64,000 nucleotides of DNA from Calothrix parasitica NIES-267. Its GTDB lineage: Bacteria > Cyanobacteriota > Cyanobacteriia > Cyanobacteriales > Nostocaceae. Position numbers and translations under genes: made by a program. Of this stretch, positions 47,573-57,328 are shown in pieces. The DNA is taken from assembly GCF_002368095.1 (NCBI RefSeq), contig NZ_AP018227.1, positions 5,356,413-5,420,412 on the forward strand, given 5' to 3'. Positions within the stretch are counted from its first letter, which is position 1. Each line of letters starts with the position of its first letter. The notes beneath the pieces were generated by a model. It had not been told where the DNA came from. It ran no database searches and worked only from the letters and a program-made list of their open reading frames with translations.

Positions 47573-49153
47573 ATGGCTTTCACGGTATGTCGAATTCAAA
47601 AGATAAAATCTTGGGGAGCTTTAGCTCGTAGTGAAGCTCACACTACAAGAGAAGTGTGTACACCCAATGCTAATCTTCAGATAAAAAACCTAGAAGTAGT
47701 CGGAGATTATGACAACCTTGATTTAGTTTCAAAGGTAAAAAATAAAATTGGTTCTCAAAAATACCGTTCTGATGCGGTTCTAACAGTGGAGATATTGCTG
47801 AGTGCTAGCGCCGAATACTTCCGTCCCAATGCAGTATGTGAAGGTGGGAGTTATGACAAAAAGCGTTTAGATAATTTTGTGGACGCAGTTGTTAAATGGC
47901 TAGATGATTCTTGGGGCGATCGCATAGTAAAAGCGGAATTACATCTGGATGAAATGACACCTCACATTCATGCTTATCTAGTACCGTTAGATGAACGAGG
48001 AAAGCTCAACTGTAAGGCTTTATTCGGTACGAGAGGGAAAATGCATCAGCTACAAGATAGTTTTGCTAATGCTGTTGAACATTTGGGAATAGTGCGTGGT
48101 GTTAAAGGAAGTGTTGCTACTTACGCCAAAGTCAAGAAATACTATAGCGCAGTAAATCAAGATTCCCAATTACTAGATTTGGAACAGTGTCTTCCCCAAC
48201 CACAAGCTCAAGAAGACAGCGAAGCATACAGACAAAGGATAATCGAAGTCTTAAGTCCACAATTTGAAATAATTAATTACCAGCTAAGGGAGCGTCAGCG
48301 CATTCTTGAACAACTCGCACAATGGAAGCAAACCGCATCTGTAAGCGAAAAACTAAGACAGCAGTTGGATTTAGAATTACAGCTATTTAAAACAAACAAG
48401 TACAGACAGGATATATCTTTATCTGAAGTTGCTTACGAATTAGGACTTTTGCAATATAAGCATTCAGATAATCCATTGTCTTTGGTCATGGACACAAACA
48501 AGTGCAACCTTGATGACGCGATAATTTGGTTGCGCGATAGATTCGGTGAAACAGGTATGCTAAATGCAGTTTCCAATCATGCCTTAAGTATTGCACAAAG
48601 AATACCTTTCTCTACATTCGTACCACCTGAAGCTTCTTCTGCTTATTTTACGGAAGTAGAATATTTCCTTAATCAAAAGCATTCCATCCCTGACAAACTT
48701 TTAAAAACTCTACAGCAAAGAGGTTTATTGTATGCTTCGACTAATTGTAATGCAGTATTTATAGCCCGGAATTTAGATGGAGGAACAACTGGAGCTTATT
48801 TATATTCTTTAAAAAACAGCGAAAACAAGTTTACTATTTATTCGGATAGCTACCGTTCGAGGGGCTGGTTTCATTTAAGTGTAGGTGGAGATAATCGCGA
48901 ATTGATAGAAACAGCAGTTTTAAATTCTTCTCCAATAGATGCACTCAAAATTATGGTAAGAAATGCACCTCACAAAAGCAGAACGCTTTATCTCACTATT
49001 GATGATGAAAATGCAATATTACCATCCGAATATCTCAAGAATATATCAAAAATAGTTGTTGAAATGTCACAAAAAAGATTCAATTCCATAAAGAAAATTC
49101 TTCCTAATGCTAAATACTTTTCAACAGACAAACAGCAAGTTATGGACTATTAG
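47573..49153 (+). CDS. MobV-family relaxase (Pre/Mob)
   Basis: 526 residues. MAFTVCRIQKIKSWGALAR followed by EAHTTRE is the standard MobV start (HxxR motif), and KAELHLDEMTPHIHAYLVP near residue 123 is the three-histidine metal motif HxDExxPHxH. GKLNCKALFGTRGKM follows as expected. This enzyme nicks oriT and covalently leads the strand during transfer. The C-terminal ~300 residues include a Toprim-like-looking region (VFIARNLDGGTTGAYLYS...LYLTIDDENAI) as in some long Mob proteins, and this may be primase-like. It is transcribed away from the conjugation operon. Confidence 0.88.
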   Translation: MAFTVCRIQKIKSWGALARSEAHTTREVCTPNANLQIKNLEVVGDYDNLDLVSKVKNKIGSQKYRSDAVLTVEILLSASAEYFRPNAVCEGGSYDKKRLDNFVDAVVKWLDDSWGDRIVKAELHLDEMTPHIHAYLVPLDERGKLNCKALFGTRGKMHQLQDSFANAVEHLGIVRGVKGSVATYAKVKKYYSAVNQDSQLLDLEQCLPQPQAQEDSEAYRQRIIEVLSPQFEIINYQLRERQRILEQLAQWKQTASVSEKLRQQLDLELQLFKTNKYRQDISLSEVAYELGLLQYKHSDNPLSLVMDTNKCNLDDAIIWLRDRFGETGMLNAVSNHALSIAQRIPFSTFVPPEASSAYFTEVEYFLNQKHSIPDKLLKTLQQRGLLYASTNCNAVFIARNLDGGTTGAYLYSLKNSENKFTIYSDSYRSRGWFHLSVGGDNRELIETAVLNSSPIDALKIMVRNAPHKSRTLYLTIDDENAILPSEYLKNISKIVVEMSQKRFNSIKKILPNAKYFSTDKQQVMDY

Positions 49154-49738
49154 CATCATAATTGCTGTTTCTAATTGAGATTTAACTCGATTAGTAAAAA
49201 TTCAGTAAATTAAGTGATTTAAATAACCAATAGCTTCTAAGCGCTGTTGAAAAAATTATTATTGCATAAATGGTATCTATACAACTGTCACTTACTTCAT
49301 AGAGGATACTAACGATAACATTTATATTTGATAAGATGCATCCATTATCAAGCTATTGACAGTCTTATTGATGCATAGTAATCGAATATATCTAAATTGA
49401 GGAAATTATTTAATTAAGTGTATATATCTAAAAATACCAATAACTTATGTAGATAATTTGTCTCTTATAACTCTAACTATTATTTTAATTTTTCAGAATA
49501 ATAAAATTAATAGTTGTGATTATTTGAAGCTTGTATTTTTTTAAGCTAGTATGAACTAACTGGCAATTCAGTTTGATTTTTGTGTAAAGTTAGGATTATT
49601 TATAATTCGCAATTTATGAGAGGTAACAACTGCCTAAGAATAAATTTAAAAGTCTTTTTTTAGGTGTTATTTTACATTTCTGTCTCCTTGAATAGATGAA
49701 TTAATAAAAGTCACTATTAAAGTAAGAATGACCAAAAG
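49154..49738. other. gene-free region before an orphan terminator
   Basis: About 585 A+T-rich bases with no supported coding frame. The only clear structure is the terminator at its right end. The space could hold a small RNA. Confidence 0.45.
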
Positions 49739-49765
49739 ACCGGACAAAAATGTCTGGTTTTTTTT
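49739..49765 (+). terminator. Intrinsic terminator without an obvious gene
   Basis: ACCGGACA (49739-49746) pairs with TGTCTGGT (49751-49758) with one G.T pair, a 4-base loop, and eight T residues. The nearest upstream plus-strand gene ends 585 bp earlier. Confidence 0.75.
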
Positions 49766-49876
49766 AACAGATAAATTACGGCACCTTACTCATCAATTAC
49801 AAACAAGACCCTAAATGTAAAATTTATAAATTTGGTTCAATGAACGTCTGTTGATAAAAGTTAACAAGTTGTAGTT

Positions 49877-50701
49877 ATGAACGAAGCAAACAACATAATT
49901 TTCAACCCAAAAGCTCATCAATATTGTGATAAACAATTACCAAGAATATCAACAACTTCATGGCATTACCATGATAAATCATGGAAAGCATATCAATTAC
50001 CGAATGGTGCTTTATTCATGAGTGACCGTCAGATGGCATTATTAGTTGGTCAGCCAAAAAATATTGTGCGCTCGTTTATTGAATCGAAAAGCTTAGAAAC
50101 TTTAACAGCCCAAATTGAAAATGGTGTAGAAGTTCAGGTTTATCCCCTCAATGTGGCAGCAATTTACTTATCTACACTATTGAAGAATGGTTTCCTAGAC
50201 GAACATCCCGCGCAGCTTTCTCGTCGGGAATGGCATTCTTTAATTAAAGCGTTATGCAATTTTAAACCAGCGTCTGGTAATACGCCAAACCCTTGTTTCT
50301 TCTCTGGTCGTTATTGGGTAGAAATAGCTAATCCGTTGTCTGTCGAAATAGAAGCTAATATAAGCATCCAAGTTCTAGTCTTACGTTGTGGGGAATATCG
50401 TATTGAATACCAGGAAGGATTAAGGTGCATTGGACATGACCCCAACTGGTTAGTTAATTATTCATCTAAAAAGGCAAGAACTTTGTCTGATTTAAATCTG
50501 TCGAAGGATATCACTGAATGTCGAGTGATAACGAAACATGGGTTTAAAAGTGTGTATGCTTTGTCAATTAAAGATTGGTTCTCGATATGGGGACATTTTT
50601 CTAACAAAGGTAATAGATTTGCTACTGCCATTTTAAAAGCTTGTGCAATAGAAGGCATTGATACGCTTATTGAAAGGACTATTTTGAGCGAAAACAAATA
50701 A
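49877..50701 (+). CDS. Conserved cyanobacterial plasmid protein, unknown function
   Basis: 274 residues. The segment YQLPNGALFMSDRQMALLVG near residue 39 followed by VRSFI resembles the start of phage antirepressor-like domains (an HTH that recognises a name or ligand). The C-terminal part (KSVYALSIKDWFSIW...GNRFATAILKAC) is similar to other such regulators. I have no firm family. It stands alone between an orphan terminator and a repeat-rich stretch. Confidence 0.6.
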   Translation: MNEANNIIFNPKAHQYCDKQLPRISTTSWHYHDKSWKAYQLPNGALFMSDRQMALLVGQPKNIVRSFIESKSLETLTAQIENGVEVQVYPLNVAAIYLSTLLKNGFLDEHPAQLSRREWHSLIKALCNFKPASGNTPNPCFFSGRYWVEIANPLSVEIEANISIQVLVLRCGEYRIEYQEGLRCIGHDPNWLVNYSSKKARTLSDLNLSKDITECRVITKHGFKSVYALSIKDWFSIWGHFSNKGNRFATAILKACAIEGIDTLIERTILSENK

Positions 50702-51100
50702 AATGCAGTGGAAAGTAGGCAGTAGACAGTAGTAATGAAGATTTACAATCAATTTAGATAAGCGATTAGTACATTGAAACAATTTTTATTAATTTTATGT
50801 CCTTTCTAAAATTTAGTGATGAAGAAATTACCCAACATGGAAAAGAACTTTACCAAGAAAGGCAGTCGGCAGTCGGCAGTGGGGGATTAGTAAAAGATCT
50901 GCCATGCATGGGAATAATCGGCACCATTATTTATTTATGCCCTAAAAACAATATTTTTTATGTCCGTTCCGGACACGCTGCGCTAACGGTTCGGCGTAGT
51001 ATGAGAAATGCAGGTGTCATTGCTTGAAACCCCGCTCATTAATATATGGGTTACGACTGCCGACTGCCCCTTCATGATTCTCAAATTCGTTCTCAAGTAG
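50702..51100. repeat. Repeat-rich stretch with decayed coding sequence
   Basis: Holds GGCAGTC heptamers (50862-50882), GACTGCC copies near 51054-51067, and the palindromic module TGTCC-GTTCC-GGACA plus CGCTGCGCTAACG (50961-50988), which matches the insert at 24524-24549. A 76-codon frame at 50797-51027 runs through these repeats and is probably not a gene. Confidence 0.7.
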
Positions 51101-51259
51101 AGACGCTCTTATTATATTGGTCAAATTGTCTCGATTAATATTGAAACGGGTGATGATTTACTTATAACAAGTCGGCGATTACGAGAAAAGCAAGTCGATG
51201 CACTGATTTGGACTGAAATAATCGGGTTTAATGCTGTCTTTTCTTTAAGTAAACTTTAG
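51101..51259 (+). pseudogene. Antitoxin-like gene remnant
   Basis: The frame before the stop at 51257 reads GQIVSINIETGDDLLITSRR and then VDALIWTEIIGFNAVFSLS. This matches the C-terminal half of a common small cyanobacterial family (..GQiVaInietg..y.i.dd.l.a..rL....pda.i...rIGy.AVfs..), often found as the upstream partner of a toxin. The start is lost behind a TAG at 51098. Confidence 0.6.
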
Positions 51260-51291
51260 TTAGAAAAGATGTCTAACATCATTGTCAAAAA

Positions 51292-51609
51292 TTAAGTGCT
51301 TTTTCTTGAATCTACATGGATTTGTGTTACTAAATCAATAATTTCATCTGCTGATTTTTCTTCAATTGCTGCTAACAAGTTTATGGCTTTTGTTATCAAA
51401 CGATTGCTATCTTCAAAAGTTTTTTGGCTGGGCAATACAAGTTGAATGGGATTTCCTTCATCGTCAGCAGCACCTTGAAATACAATTAAACGTGGATTTG
51501 GGTGTGTTATTGTTTGCCAACCGTTTTGATGAAGATAAGATATTATATCGTTAATCTGAAGACGATTACTGTCCAATTCTTCTGGGAGAATTTGCTCTAC
51601 CATTACCAC
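51292..51609 (-). CDS. Small partner of the DUF4365-like protein
   Basis: 105 residues. It starts 7 bp inside the stop of the DUF4365-like gene, so the two are coupled. The middle reads NGWQTITHPNPRLIVFQGAADDEGNPI, a small alpha/beta fold; the rest is helical and acidic. The pair recurs in cyanobacteria in my experience; the partner could be an inhibitor or specificity factor, but this is inference. Confidence 0.55.
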   Translation of the reverse strand: MVMVEQILPEELDSNRLQINDIISYLHQNGWQTITHPNPRLIVFQGAADDEGNPIQLVLPSQKTFEDSNRLITKAINLLAAIEEKSADEIIDLVTQIHVDSRKST

Positions 51610-52112
51610 TCTCCTATTTTTACTTTTTCTATTAATTCCAGCAAAGATTCGGGAGTTAAGCGTTGCTCTCTTTTAATCTTAATTCTAACACTTTGACGAT
51701 TTGCTGTTGGTTTGCCACTCAGATATTCCCAGTAACAACTGCCACGAATTCGCATTTCTTCTTCATTATATATTAACCACTCGGATGAATTTGGCGGTAA
51801 GGCGAACAAGATTAGAATACAAGGTACAGCCATGCGGAAATTACGACGAATCACTAAGTCGTTATAAGTTTTGGCTTCCAAATCGTAAACAATTGTGTTG
51901 TCGTTTCGTTGCCACTGTGTTGAAGCCTTTAATTGGAAGCTTAGAGAAAACCCTGACTCTACACGCCGATTATTACGAATAGTTATTTCATCAAAGTTAC
52001 CATCAACTCCATAATCGTATTCACGAATAGAAAGATTTAAACCTGCTTTACCCGCTACTGCTCGGATATAAGCTCTACTTAAAGATTCAAGAATATGGGG
52101 TTCGGTCAACAT
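51603..52112 (-). CDS. DUF4365-like PD-(D/E)XK-fold protein
   Basis: 169 residues. IREYDYGVDGNFDEIT near residue 29 and FSLSFQLKASTQW near residue 54 form the D...QxK arrangement of DUF4365, a predicted nuclease-fold domain. The latter part (FALPPNSSEWLIYNEEEMRIRG) also follows that family. DUF4365 proteins occur in defence islands and next to restriction genes. With its overlapped partner gene it may be a small defence or toxin pair carried by the plasmid. Confidence 0.7.
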   Translation of the reverse strand: MLTEPHILESLSRAYIRAVAGKAGLNLSIREYDYGVDGNFDEITIRNNRRVESGFSLSFQLKASTQWQRNDNTIVYDLEAKTYNDLVIRRNFRMAVPCILILFALPPNSSEWLIYNEEEMRIRGSCYWEYLSGKPTANRQSVRIKIKREQRLTPESLLELIEKVKIGEW

Positions 52113-52221
52113 AAAATTTTAAAGAATGAGATTTTTTAGCAGCATACATAATTAGAGAGGATGTCACCTCAAAAAGCCTTACAGTAGCCGCAAAATTGAT
52201 AACTTAAAGTCTATCAGAATT

Positions 52222-53790
52222 TCAAGATGAAATTTCTCCCCAGAAGCTAGTAATAGCAGGAGCAAAAACCGACGTGTCAGGACTAGATGCTGGTTGAGTA
52301 ATATACTTTGCACGGTTGGCGATCGCCAATATCCTATCCGTATCGCGAACGTACAAAGGAACAATCATCTCTCGTTGTTCTAACAGTTCATGTAAACCAA
52401 TATCCATATTTTGACCTTGGTGAAATCTAGCGCGGGCAGCCTTTTGAACGATTTGTGCTAACTCCGCACCAGTACAGTTAACAGTTTTATTAAGAACAAT
52501 TCGCCATTCTTTCTCTGTAAGTACATCGCTGTTTTTATAGCGTTTATCAAATCTGCTAAGATGCATCACTAAAATCTCTTTGCGCTCAATGGCTTGAGGA
52601 AATCCCACATAAAATATTTCATCAAATCTTCCTACCCTGGTTAATTCTGGCGGTAATGCATCTAATCGGTTAAGAGTTGCAACTACAAACACTGCGCTTG
52701 TTTTATCCTGCAACCAAGTCAATAAAGTACCTAAAATTTGGCGAGAGCTAACATCTTCACCCGTAGATTTAGATGCAGAAAAAAGTTTATCAAACTCGTC
52801 AAAATACATCACAACAGGAGCGCAAGCTTCTATCCTTTCTAGCAAACGTTTAAGATAAACTGCACCATCATTAATTATCAAAGCAGTATCTACACTTATT
52901 AAAGGAAAACCTAGTATTTTGGCTATGACATTAGCTGATAGAGTCTTACCTGTTCCCGGTGGTCCCACTAACAAACAACCTTTGGGAAGAGGAATACTAG
53001 CAGCTCGTGCTTGAGGTAAAAAGTCATATTTGACATTTTCTATATACTTTTTAAGTAAGTCCAAACCACCGAAATCAGGAATACTCGGTTTAGCAATAAA
53101 ATTTAAATTGAAAGAGCGAAAGCGAGTGATTTTATATTCAAGCAGTTTTTGAGCGAAAATGCCATAAATCAATTGAGAACAGGAATTTAGTGCAATGTTT
53201 AACCCATTACGTATTTCCTCCCTTGTTAAACCAGCGCAAGCACTGATTAAAGATTCTTTATTTAATTTTTCTGGTGAATCACATAAGAATATTTCTATCA
53301 AATTAGTAATTTCTTCGTTACCTGGTAATGGATAATAAATACTTGGAATCAATTGGCTTAAAGTTTCTGGTAATTCTACATCATCAGTTGATAAAATAAT
53401 TAAATACTTTAATTTATTACTATTTTTAAACTCAAAGTAAATATTGATTAAATATGAAACCATTTGTGGAGAATCTATGCTGATTAACGATGATAGATTT
53501 TCAAATATAAAAATACCATTCTTCTCATTAGTTAATAAAGAATCAAAACTAGTAAAAATATCTCTATATTTAGGTTGTGGATTAATAAAACTCCTAATTG
53601 AATGCGAATTATACTTTACTGTCTTAAAGCATCCCCAGCCAGCATTCCATACATAAAGGGGAATATTTCTACTTCTCGCGCATTCAATATAAATTTCCTC
53701 TAATACATTCATTCGTTCCGATAAAGGAGCATTTACACAAACAGTTGGGATACCAGAATTTAGATATAAATTCAGATTATCGAGCTTCAT
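52222..53790 (-). CDS. Ycf46-like AAA+ ATPase
   Basis: 522 residues. It has an N-terminal alpha/beta part (LYLNSGIPTVCVNAPLSERM), a Walker A GPPGTGKTLSANVIAK near residue 275 and Walker B VVMYFDEFDKLF near residue 324. VATLNRLDALPPELTRVGRF (second region of homology with the Arg finger) follows. This is the layout of the cyanobacterial/plastid Ycf46 family, whose cellular role is uncertain and may involve inorganic carbon. Its place beside the conjugation operon suggests that this copy handles transfer or assembly of the apparatus. It is the last gene of the leftward operon. Confidence 0.82.
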   Translation of the reverse strand: MKLDNLNLYLNSGIPTVCVNAPLSERMNVLEEIYIECARSRNIPLYVWNAGWGCFKTVKYNSHSIRSFINPQPKYRDIFTSFDSLLTNEKNGIFIFENLSSLISIDSPQMVSYLINIYFEFKNSNKLKYLIILSTDDVELPETLSQLIPSIYYPLPGNEEITNLIEIFLCDSPEKLNKESLISACAGLTREEIRNGLNIALNSCSQLIYGIFAQKLLEYKITRFRSFNLNFIAKPSIPDFGGLDLLKKYIENVKYDFLPQARAASIPLPKGCLLVGPPGTGKTLSANVIAKILGFPLISVDTALIINDGAVYLKRLLERIEACAPVVMYFDEFDKLFSASKSTGEDVSSRQILGTLLTWLQDKTSAVFVVATLNRLDALPPELTRVGRFDEIFYVGFPQAIERKEILVMHLSRFDKRYKNSDVLTEKEWRIVLNKTVNCTGAELAQIVQKAARARFHQGQNMDIGLHELLEQREMIVPLYVRDTDRILAIANRAKYITQPASSPDTSVFAPAITSFWGEISS

Positions 53791-53799
53791 ATAATAAAA

Positions 53800-55167
53800 T
53801 TATCTTTCTAAACTGTTATCGGTAGCTTGATTAGATTGAGATATAATTACTTGTCTTTGATTCTTTGGCTGCAACTTGGGTAATATTTGCTCAAAATAAA
53901 TTAAATCGCGTTCGTTCATATTACTGGTTAATTGTCCACCAGTTTTTTCAAGTAAATTACCGCGTCCGTCTTTCGCTTCAATTTGAACATTACCATCCGT
54001 AGTAGCTTTCCATTTATAAGAAAATCGACCATCAATTTCTACATCTCGCTGTTGTGCAGTAGCATATTCCACAAGCGCATTCGTAACTCTCTCAACACGA
54101 GCAAAGTATTCTGCTTCTTGTTTCCCTACTGGAGCAAAAGATGCAGGAATTGGTTGATTTTTTTGTAATGATTTTTGTAAGGAACTAATATCTTGAATAT
54201 CAACGTTGGTTAAGTCGCTTTTTTCAACTTTGACACCTAAATTTGTCTCGCGAAACTGTATTAAAAGTTTATCTGTCACTGAATCTTTTACTTCGTAGTG
54301 CGAACCATTGCGAGAAATTTGATAATCTCCTGCTTGATAGTGATTTTCTCCTGGCAGAGTTTGTAATTGAAATAAGCTTTTGATTGATGCTGCAAACTGA
54401 TGTTGTTTAGAATTTTCTTTAAATTCACGTACTCCTATCTTTACGGCAGAAGTTACACTCGAAACAACCGTTGATGTATTATTAACTATTTGCTGCCACC
54501 AAGAAGTATTTTGAGGTTGCTTTAATCTTTGTTCTATTAACTCTTGATATAAATTACGTTCTTGTTGGAGGGCTTTTACTTCTGCTTTTAATTGCTCAAC
54601 TTCTGAACTTAATAATGTTTTCAAAGGGCTATCTTCTAATAACTGTAACGATTCGGTAACTCGTGTTGAACCCGGAACGGGAGGTGAGTTTATATAATGA
54701 GGTTCAAGGGGCGATAATTCGGGTTGAGTAAATTGATTGTTATTACCTAAATTTTCCCAAAATTCTAAATTATCGAGTTTTTTATCTGTAACAACTTCTT
54801 GATCCAAAAAGCTGTTAACGATTACCTTGCCTTCCGAATCAGATTGTAAGAGAACTTTCCCATCTAGTTCAATTCTCTTATTAGCAGCCCCATCTACTAC
54901 TTCCCCAACAGGTGCTGAACGTAATTCTTGAAGTTGTGTAATCAATTGAGGATTTAATAGTTCTCCAGAAAAACCTGATACTTCATCACGAAATTGATTT
55001 TCATCACGTCCATAAACTAATTTATCTCCATTAAATATTTTTAATCCCTGTTTGTCCGAATTTTGTTCTACATCCAATGCTGCTTTTAACAACACTTCAA
55101 TTAATTGCTCATAACGTTGCTGCATTGCTGTTGCATCACTTTCGTTAACAGTAAATATATTTGGCAT
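53800..55167 (-). CDS. Hypothetical protein with coiled coil, transfer operon
   Basis: 455 residues. Near residues 180-210 SSEVEQLKAEVKALQQERN is a strong coiled coil, followed by a segment at ~220-245 (WWQQIVNNTSTVVSSVTSAVKIGV) that is amphipathic rather than membrane-spanning. The C-terminal half (YQISRNGSHYEVKDS...ALVEYATAQQRDVEIDGRFS) is beta-rich and recurs in cyanobacterial plasmid proteins. No catalytic motif. The position between the coupling ATPase and Ycf46-like genes suggests a cargo or scaffold protein. Confidence 0.6.
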   Translation of the reverse strand: MPNIFTVNESDATAMQQRYEQLIEVLLKAALDVEQNSDKQGLKIFNGDKLVYGRDENQFRDEVSGFSGELLNPQLITQLQELRSAPVGEVVDGAANKRIELDGKVLLQSDSEGKVIVNSFLDQEVVTDKKLDNLEFWENLGNNNQFTQPELSPLEPHYINSPPVPGSTRVTESLQLLEDSPLKTLLSSEVEQLKAEVKALQQERNLYQELIEQRLKQPQNTSWWQQIVNNTSTVVSSVTSAVKIGVREFKENSKQHQFAASIKSLFQLQTLPGENHYQAGDYQISRNGSHYEVKDSVTDKLLIQFRETNLGVKVEKSDLTNVDIQDISSLQKSLQKNQPIPASFAPVGKQEAEYFARVERVTNALVEYATAQQRDVEIDGRFSYKWKATTDGNVQIEAKDGRGNLLEKTGGQLTSNMNERDLIYFEQILPKLQPKNQRQVIISQSNQATDNSLER

Positions 55168-55172
55168 TCTAT

Positions 55173-55493
55173 TTACTCTCCTTCTACAGCTATTGCTTCC
55201 AAACGATTTATGACTAATTCCGAGCCAACATAAAATACGACTAGCTCTCCATCAATTAACCAAGCATTAAAATCACTTTTTTGTTGAATATCTCTAGTAC
55301 ATTCGTAAGCAGATAATCCGTTAACTTTTCCAGTCAACAGACCATGCTGGTCAAATATTTCAATTACATGGGGACAATAGTTTTTATCTAAAACTGATTT
55401 ATCTCGTGCTTCAATAACCATTTCTAACCATTTAGGATATTGTGATAAAACAGCCTGGACTTCTAAACTAAAATGAATTGCTGTCTGTATCAT
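55173..55493 (-). CDS. Small hypothetical protein, transfer operon
   Basis: 106 residues, 5 bp from the next gene and 11 bp from the coupling protein gene. Soluble alpha/beta composition (HVIEIFDQHGLLTGKVNG ... WLIDGELVVFYVGSELV). I recognise no family. Confidence 0.55.
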   Translation of the reverse strand: MIQTAIHFSLEVQAVLSQYPKWLEMVIEARDKSVLDKNYCPHVIEIFDQHGLLTGKVNGLSAYECTRDIQQKSDFNAWLIDGELVVFYVGSELVINRLEAIAVEGE

Positions 55494-55504
55494 GTTACTT
55501 AACT

Positions 55505-57328
55505 CTAAAAAATATTGTTTAATTCTTCCGGTGAAGCTAATTTCTCCCCTTCTTCGGGTAATGGAAATAATTTCTCTGCCAATGCTTTACGCTCTAGAAA
55601 CTGTGCAGAACGTTCTTCATCACTAACAGTAACCCTATTGTTTTCAATCAATCGTTCCCGTACAAAATCCCATTTACTTTCCGACCATTGCATCTCTTCA
55701 ATATCATATAGGGGAACTTTTATTTTGTGGAGCAAGGGAACGTATGCTTCCGTACCGCGACTGTAAGCTGGATTGATAATTACTGCTCTCCCCGTACCCA
55801 TCTTGGCAAACTGAGCAGGTTCTAATAAATGTCGCTTTTGATGATGCTCGTTTCTACTACGAGAACCACCTCCTTTACCAGTACTTTGAGATTTGGAATT
55901 AAATCTAATTTCCATCTCTCCCAAATAATCGCTAAATATCTTTGCAGATTCGGGGTCTTGAGGATTGAAAATAAATTTAGTTGCAGTACCTCCTAAGATT
56001 GCTCGTGATAATTCTTTCCCGTAAACTTTCTCTAGTTGAGCAATATTTTGATAACCTAAAATACCGACGAAACCGTCTTCACGTCCCTCGTTTAACCAAT
56101 TAACAAGTGCTGGTAAATAGAATGTCGGTAGCTCATCTAAAGCAACAATCAAAGGGTCACTACGGGGAATAGTGCGGGTGATGTTGCGGGTTACAATCAT
56201 GTGTAAAATCGCAGCAAGCAGCGGACTGACAATATCTCTGTTGTTTCTATCCAAACCAAAAATAATTAATTGTTTTCCATCTAAATCAAGTGGTAGTGTT
56301 GTTTGACCGCAAAAAGCACCAACGAAGTCACGTTTAAGAAAGCGTTGGAACATCCGTTGTGCGGTACCGATGATTGATGCAGCAGTTTTTTCTGAATCTT
56401 TGACGCTGATTAACTGCGATAATGGTCGAGAAGTCCAAACTTTTAACTTATCTTTTGATGCAGTTTCGAGTCTAGCTGCCAAGTTTGGTAACGATAAAAT
56501 CGCTTGTGCCATCATTAAATCACAGTATTTATCCTCACCAGTCAGAGTTTTAATAGCTTTTGTAACTAATAAAATACCTTCAACCAAAGAATCTCCAGCT
56601 TCTTCAAAGAACTTATCGCTGCTAGCATTCGCACCTCTGTCAAAGTTCCGCGAGATTACCTGTGTAAGTTGTCCGGCTGCAATCGCATCTTCCTCATCTC
56701 TGAGCAAATCCAAAGGATTACAGGTTTCGCTCTCATCAAACCCAGGTGCAAATATTCTCACGGAATAACCCCGCTTTATTGCATAAGCTACAGCTCGTTT
56801 GGTTTGTGCAGGGAATTTAAAATCGTAGAGCAGCATAGGAAAACCTTGGTCAAAAGCACTGCGGATTAAAGGGTCTATGACAGAGAAAGTTTTACCAGAA
56901 CCAGCTGCACCAATAACAGCTATTCCTCGTTGAGCATCTGGTACATAAAGCGTTGAATTGGAAGAAAGAAGTTGTTGAGTAATTGTTGGTTTAGTTTTGA
57001 GTAAACCATGAGAGTACCATTGTTTTTGCAGAGCATTTCTAATATACGGGGGAGTTCCAACGTACAATCCCACAGAATTACGAATTGGTTTAGATATCTG
57101 TTTCTTTGCTTTTTGGGCTGCTTGTGATTTTTCTCGACTACCACCCCAATAGCTAGTAGCTACTTTACCTTTATAATTACTTCCAGAAATTAATTTAAAA
57201 ATACCAATGCTAGCAAAACAGCCGAGCAGTACTAATCCAGATTGTGACTTCATTAAATTAGACAACTTATCAAACTGGGAATTTTGTGGTGGTGTTGATG
57301 GTTGTTGTACCAGAAAATTATTATTCAT
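55505..57328 (-). CDS. VirD4/TraD-type coupling ATPase
   Basis: 607 residues. A membrane segment near residues 30-48 (GLVLLGCFASIGIFKLI), Walker A IAVIGAAGSGKTFSVIDPL near residue 136, LYDFKFPAQT, and Walker B PLIVALDELPTFYLPALVNW near residue 390 with GYQNIAQLEKVYG after it. This order defines type IV coupling proteins, which recruit the relaxase-DNA complex to the secretion channel. Only one clear N-terminal membrane helix is visible instead of the usual two. The gene overlaps the upstream membrane-protein gene by 8 bp. Confidence 0.87.
   Translation of the reverse strand: MNNNFLVQQPSTPPQNSQFDKLSNLMKSQSGLVLLGCFASIGIFKLISGSNYKGKVATSYWGGSREKSQAAQKAKKQISKPIRNSVGLYVGTPPYIRNALQKQWYSHGLLKTKPTITQQLLSSNSTLYVPDAQRGIAVIGAAGSGKTFSVIDPLIRSAFDQGFPMLLYDFKFPAQTKRAVAYAIKRGYSVRIFAPGFDESETCNPLDLLRDEEDAIAAGQLTQVISRNFDRGANASSDKFFEEAGDSLVEGILLVTKAIKTLTGEDKYCDLMMAQAILSLPNLAARLETASKDKLKVWTSRPLSQLISVKDSEKTAASIIGTAQRMFQRFLKRDFVGAFCGQTTLPLDLDGKQLIIFGLDRNNRDIVSPLLAAILHMIVTRNITRTIPRSDPLIVALDELPTFYLPALVNWLNEGREDGFVGILGYQNIAQLEKVYGKELSRAILGGTATKFIFNPQDPESAKIFSDYLGEMEIRFNSKSQSTGKGGGSRSRNEHHQKRHLLEPAQFAKMGTGRAVIINPAYSRGTEAYVPLLHKIKVPLYDIEEMQWSESKWDFVRERLIENNRVTVSDEERSAQFLERKALAEKLFPLPEEGEKLASPEELNNIF

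Noticed and set aside
50797-51027. 76-codon frame as a gene
   Set aside because: It runs through heptamer repeats and a dispersed palindrome; its only protein-like part is the first ~20 residues.
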